Below are positions 7,014-8,193 of a stretch of 8,193 bases of DNA, piece by piece (positions within the stretch are counted from its first letter, which is position 1; each line of letters opens with the position of its first letter). The position numbers and the translations under genes are program-made. The notes beneath the pieces were generated by a model. The model did not search any database. It saw only the letters and a program-made list of their open reading frames with translations, and had not been told where the DNA came from. Origin of the DNA: Desulfuromonadaceae bacterium (GTDB taxonomy: Bacteria; Desulfobacterota; Desulfuromonadia; Desulfuromonadales; Geopsychrobacteraceae); contig DAOWKG010000074.1 of assembly GCA_030639985.1 (NCBI GenBank), forward strand, positions 1 to 8,193. The letters are read 5' to 3'.

Positions 7014-7589
7014 TTAGAGTGGGGCGTAGACTACCGCAAGAATGCGGGCCGATTTGCCGGTGGCATGGACATTGTGCGGAACGATCGAGTCGTAATAGAG
7101 GCTGTCACCCGCTTCAAGTTGATATACCATCTTGCCATGGTTGATTTCAATATGCCCCTCGAGGACGTAGATAAACTCTTCCCCCTCATGAGTTGACAAA
7201 GTTGGTTCCTCAGCGGTACTGGGCTCAACATCAATTATAAACGGCTCCATATTGCGGTCTTTTTTACCGGCGCCGAGGGAATGAAAAGCGAGATTACTCC
7301 CTTCAGCATGAGCTGCGTGTCCCGAAAAACGAATCACATCCTGCGATTGGCCACCCCGAACCAGAAGTGCCCCCTCGTGCGGTTCATCATCAAGCAAAGT
7401 GCCTAGGCGCTCCCCGAGAGCCCGAGCGATAGTCATCAATGGTGCCAGAGACGGAATCTGTTCGCCGGCTTCAATCTGCCGCAACAGGTCAACCGGGCAC
7501 TGGCTCTGCTCCGCAAGTTGCTCCAGAGTCATTTTACGCATTTCTCGAAGCTGACTAATTTTCAGTCCGAGTTTATTGATGTCAGACAT
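7014..7589 (-). CDS. XRE-family transcriptional regulator with C-terminal cupin sensor domain
   Basis: The product has 191 residues. Residues about 9-65 form a XRE/Cro-type helix-turn-helix ([19 protein letters not shown], then [14 protein letters not shown]). Residues about 115-190 form a single cupin_2 barrel, with [12 protein letters not shown] (134-145) and [12 protein letters not shown] (161-172); His134, Glu138 and His172 are likely metal or ligand contacts. I chose ATG 7587-7589 because GAGGAG lies 7-8 bases upstream. An in-frame TTG at 7602-7604 would add five residues, but they would be encoded by the ribosome binding site itself. The gene is first in the operon, 14 bp ahead of the acyl-CoA ligase, an arrangement common in anaerobic proteobacteria. 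It therefore probably controls its own operon in response to a small molecule, possibly a carboxylate or acyl-CoA related to the pathway. Whether it represses or activates is unknown. Confidence 0.9.
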   Translation of the reverse strand: MSDINKLGLKISQLREMRKMTLEQLAEQSQCPVDLLRQIEAGEQIPSLAPLMTIARALGERLGTLLDDEPHEGALLVRGGQSQDVIRFSGHAAHAEGSNLAFHSLGAGKKDRNMEPFIIDVEPSTAEEPTLSTHEGEEFIYVLEGHIEINHGKMVYQLEAGDSLYYDSIVPHNVHATGKSARILAVVYAPL

Positions 7590-7650
7590 GGTAGTTCTCC
7601 TCAAAAAAATCGTTATTTTTCGAATTTACAACCGAAACAAAGACTTTAAC

Positions 7651-7673
7651 TTTATCCTATATTTGTCGATAAA
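7651..7673. repeat. Short inverted repeat TTTATC-N11-GATAAA upstream of the XRE-cupin operon
   Basis: Two 6-bp arms (7651-7656 and 7668-7673) sit 11 bases apart in the 85-bp gap between the PaaK stop and the regulator start. The spacing places the arms about 17 bp centre to centre. This could be a dimeric operator for the XRE regulator or a weak hairpin after the paaK-like gene. It is not GC-rich and lacks a proper T-run, so a terminator is unlikely. The gap shows no strong promoter consensus. Confidence 0.25.
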
Positions 7674-7674
7674 A

Positions 7675-8193
7675 TCAACAATCGATCGGTCGCTGGTCAT
7701 CGATTACTATGCCATCGTTAGCCAGGGTGTCCGGTCGGCACAGGGAGACCTCAGTACGCAATTTGGTTACCGCCTGAAAACTGTCGATCAGTGCACCAGC
7801 CAAACCGGCCTGACCTATTGTCTCCGTCTCGACCTGGAAGCTAACTTCGTCAAGCCCTCTGGGGTTACGACTAAGCACCAGTCTACCTTTGATTGCGTCA
7901 TCATGCCGCGACAGTACCGCAGCGATCTGACGGGGATGGACAAACAGCCCTTTGACCTTGGCCGACTGGTCGGCACGTCCCATCCAACCCTTGATGCGAC
8001 GATTAGTACGACCACAGGGACTGGGGTCGGGCAGAATGGCAGAAAGATCACCGGTAGCAAAACGGATAAGGGGGTAATCGGTATTCAAGCAGGTAACCAC
8101 CACCTCGCCAACCTCACCATCAGGAAGTGGATCGCCGGTACCGGGTCGCACTATTTCGACCAGAACCCCTTCATCGATAACCATCCCCTGGCC
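7675..8193 (-). CDS. PaaK-type phenylacetate-CoA ligase, C-terminal 172 residues (runs off right edge)
   Basis: The frame is open to the window edge; the first visible residues are GQGMVIDEG, so the Met at 8184 is internal and not a start. Visible family features, numbered in the partial protein, are PLPDGEVGEVVVT (22-34), YPLIRFATGDL (40-50, the A7 region with TGD), and the hinge GRADQSAKVKG (72-82) followed by the small C-terminal domain. The pattern is that of phenylacetate-CoA ligases and their paralogues, which activate aryl acids with ATP and CoA; about 60% of a typical ~430-residue protein is missing. Near the end the sequence reads NDGIVIDDQR; the position where I expect a lysine in the motif holds Ile (codon ATA). 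The stop is TGA 7675-7677. It is on the same strand as the downstream operon and 85 bp from it, so it may be functionally linked. Confidence 0.88.
   Translation of the reverse strand, partial: GQGMVIDEGVLVEIVRPGTGDPLPDGEVGEVVVTCLNTDYPLIRFATGDLSAILPDPSPCGRTNRRIKGWMGRADQSAKVKGLFVHPRQIAAVLSRHDDAIKGRLVLSRNPRGLDEVSFQVETETIGQAGLAGALIDSFQAVTKLRTEVSLCRPDTLANDGIVIDDQRPIDC

Noticed and set aside
7590..7604. Upstream TTG start adding five residues (MRRTT) to the XRE-cupin regulator
   Set aside because: The added codons are the Shine-Dalgarno sequence GAGGAG itself; ATG at 7587-7589 is correctly spaced from it.
7612..7640. Promoter-like TTGTTT-N17-AATAAC (minus strand) upstream of the XRE-cupin gene
   Set aside because: Both boxes match consensus weakly (three and four of six). 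An operon promoter is probably in this gap, but its position cannot be supported.
1..8193. CRISPR array, phage, transposase, tRNA/rRNA, toxin-antitoxin or defence island
   Set aside because: No regularly spaced direct repeats, no cloverleaf or rRNA-like sequence, and no integrase, transposase or nuclease motifs were seen in any coding frame.

Overview
All genes in this window lie on the minus strand, so transcription runs from high to low coordinates. The gene set suggests a strictly anaerobic proteobacterium of the Desulfuromonadales type (Desulfuromonas, Geobacter or Pelobacter-like). The reasons are a ferredoxin-dependent 2-oxoacid oxidoreductase, AMP-forming acyl-CoA ligases, a XRE-cupin regulator, a Gram-negative TolC-type outer membrane protein and a LEPR-XLL/DUF4347 surface protein. 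The taxon is an inference from gene content and was not tested by search.

From right to left: (1) the C-terminal end of a PaaK-type phenylacetate-CoA ligase, cut by the window edge (7675-8193). (2) An apparent operon that starts with a XRE-cupin regulator (7014-7589). It continues with an AMP-forming acyl-CoA ligase (5323-6999), a small 2x[4Fe-4S] ferredoxin (5111-5326), the alpha subunit of a 2-oxoacid:ferredoxin oxidoreductase (3819-4874) and a fused beta-gamma subunit (2411-3826). It closes with a Rho-independent terminator (2350-2379). (3) A 306-bp intergenic region holding that terminator and a plausible promoter for the next gene. (4) A TolC-family outer membrane efflux/secretion protein (731-2104). 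(5) The first 216 codons of a LEPR-XLL/DUF4347 protein that runs off the left edge (1-648), probably a very large secreted adhesin-like protein.

The oxidoreductase and ligase share one chemistry: 2-oxoacid + CoA + oxidised ferredoxin <-> acyl-CoA + CO2 + reduced ferredoxin, and acyl-CoA <-> free carboxylic acid through the AMP-forming ligase. With PaaK next door, the block may interconvert branched-chain or aryl carboxylic acids and the matching 2-oxoacids. It could run catabolically for amino acids, or by reductive carboxylation to make amino acids from scavenged acids. The cupin regulator may sense a small carboxylate or related ligand. The TolC plus LEPR-XLL/DUF4347 pair looks like part of a type I secretion locus for a large surface protein.

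The most unusual non-coding feature is a ~195-bp imperfect inverted repeat (4911-5105). It sits between the ferredoxin and alpha-subunit genes, inside what is otherwise a tightly packed, partly overlapping operon. I see no CRISPR array, rRNA, tRNA, transposase or defence system, and nothing that clearly amounts to a previously undescribed system.
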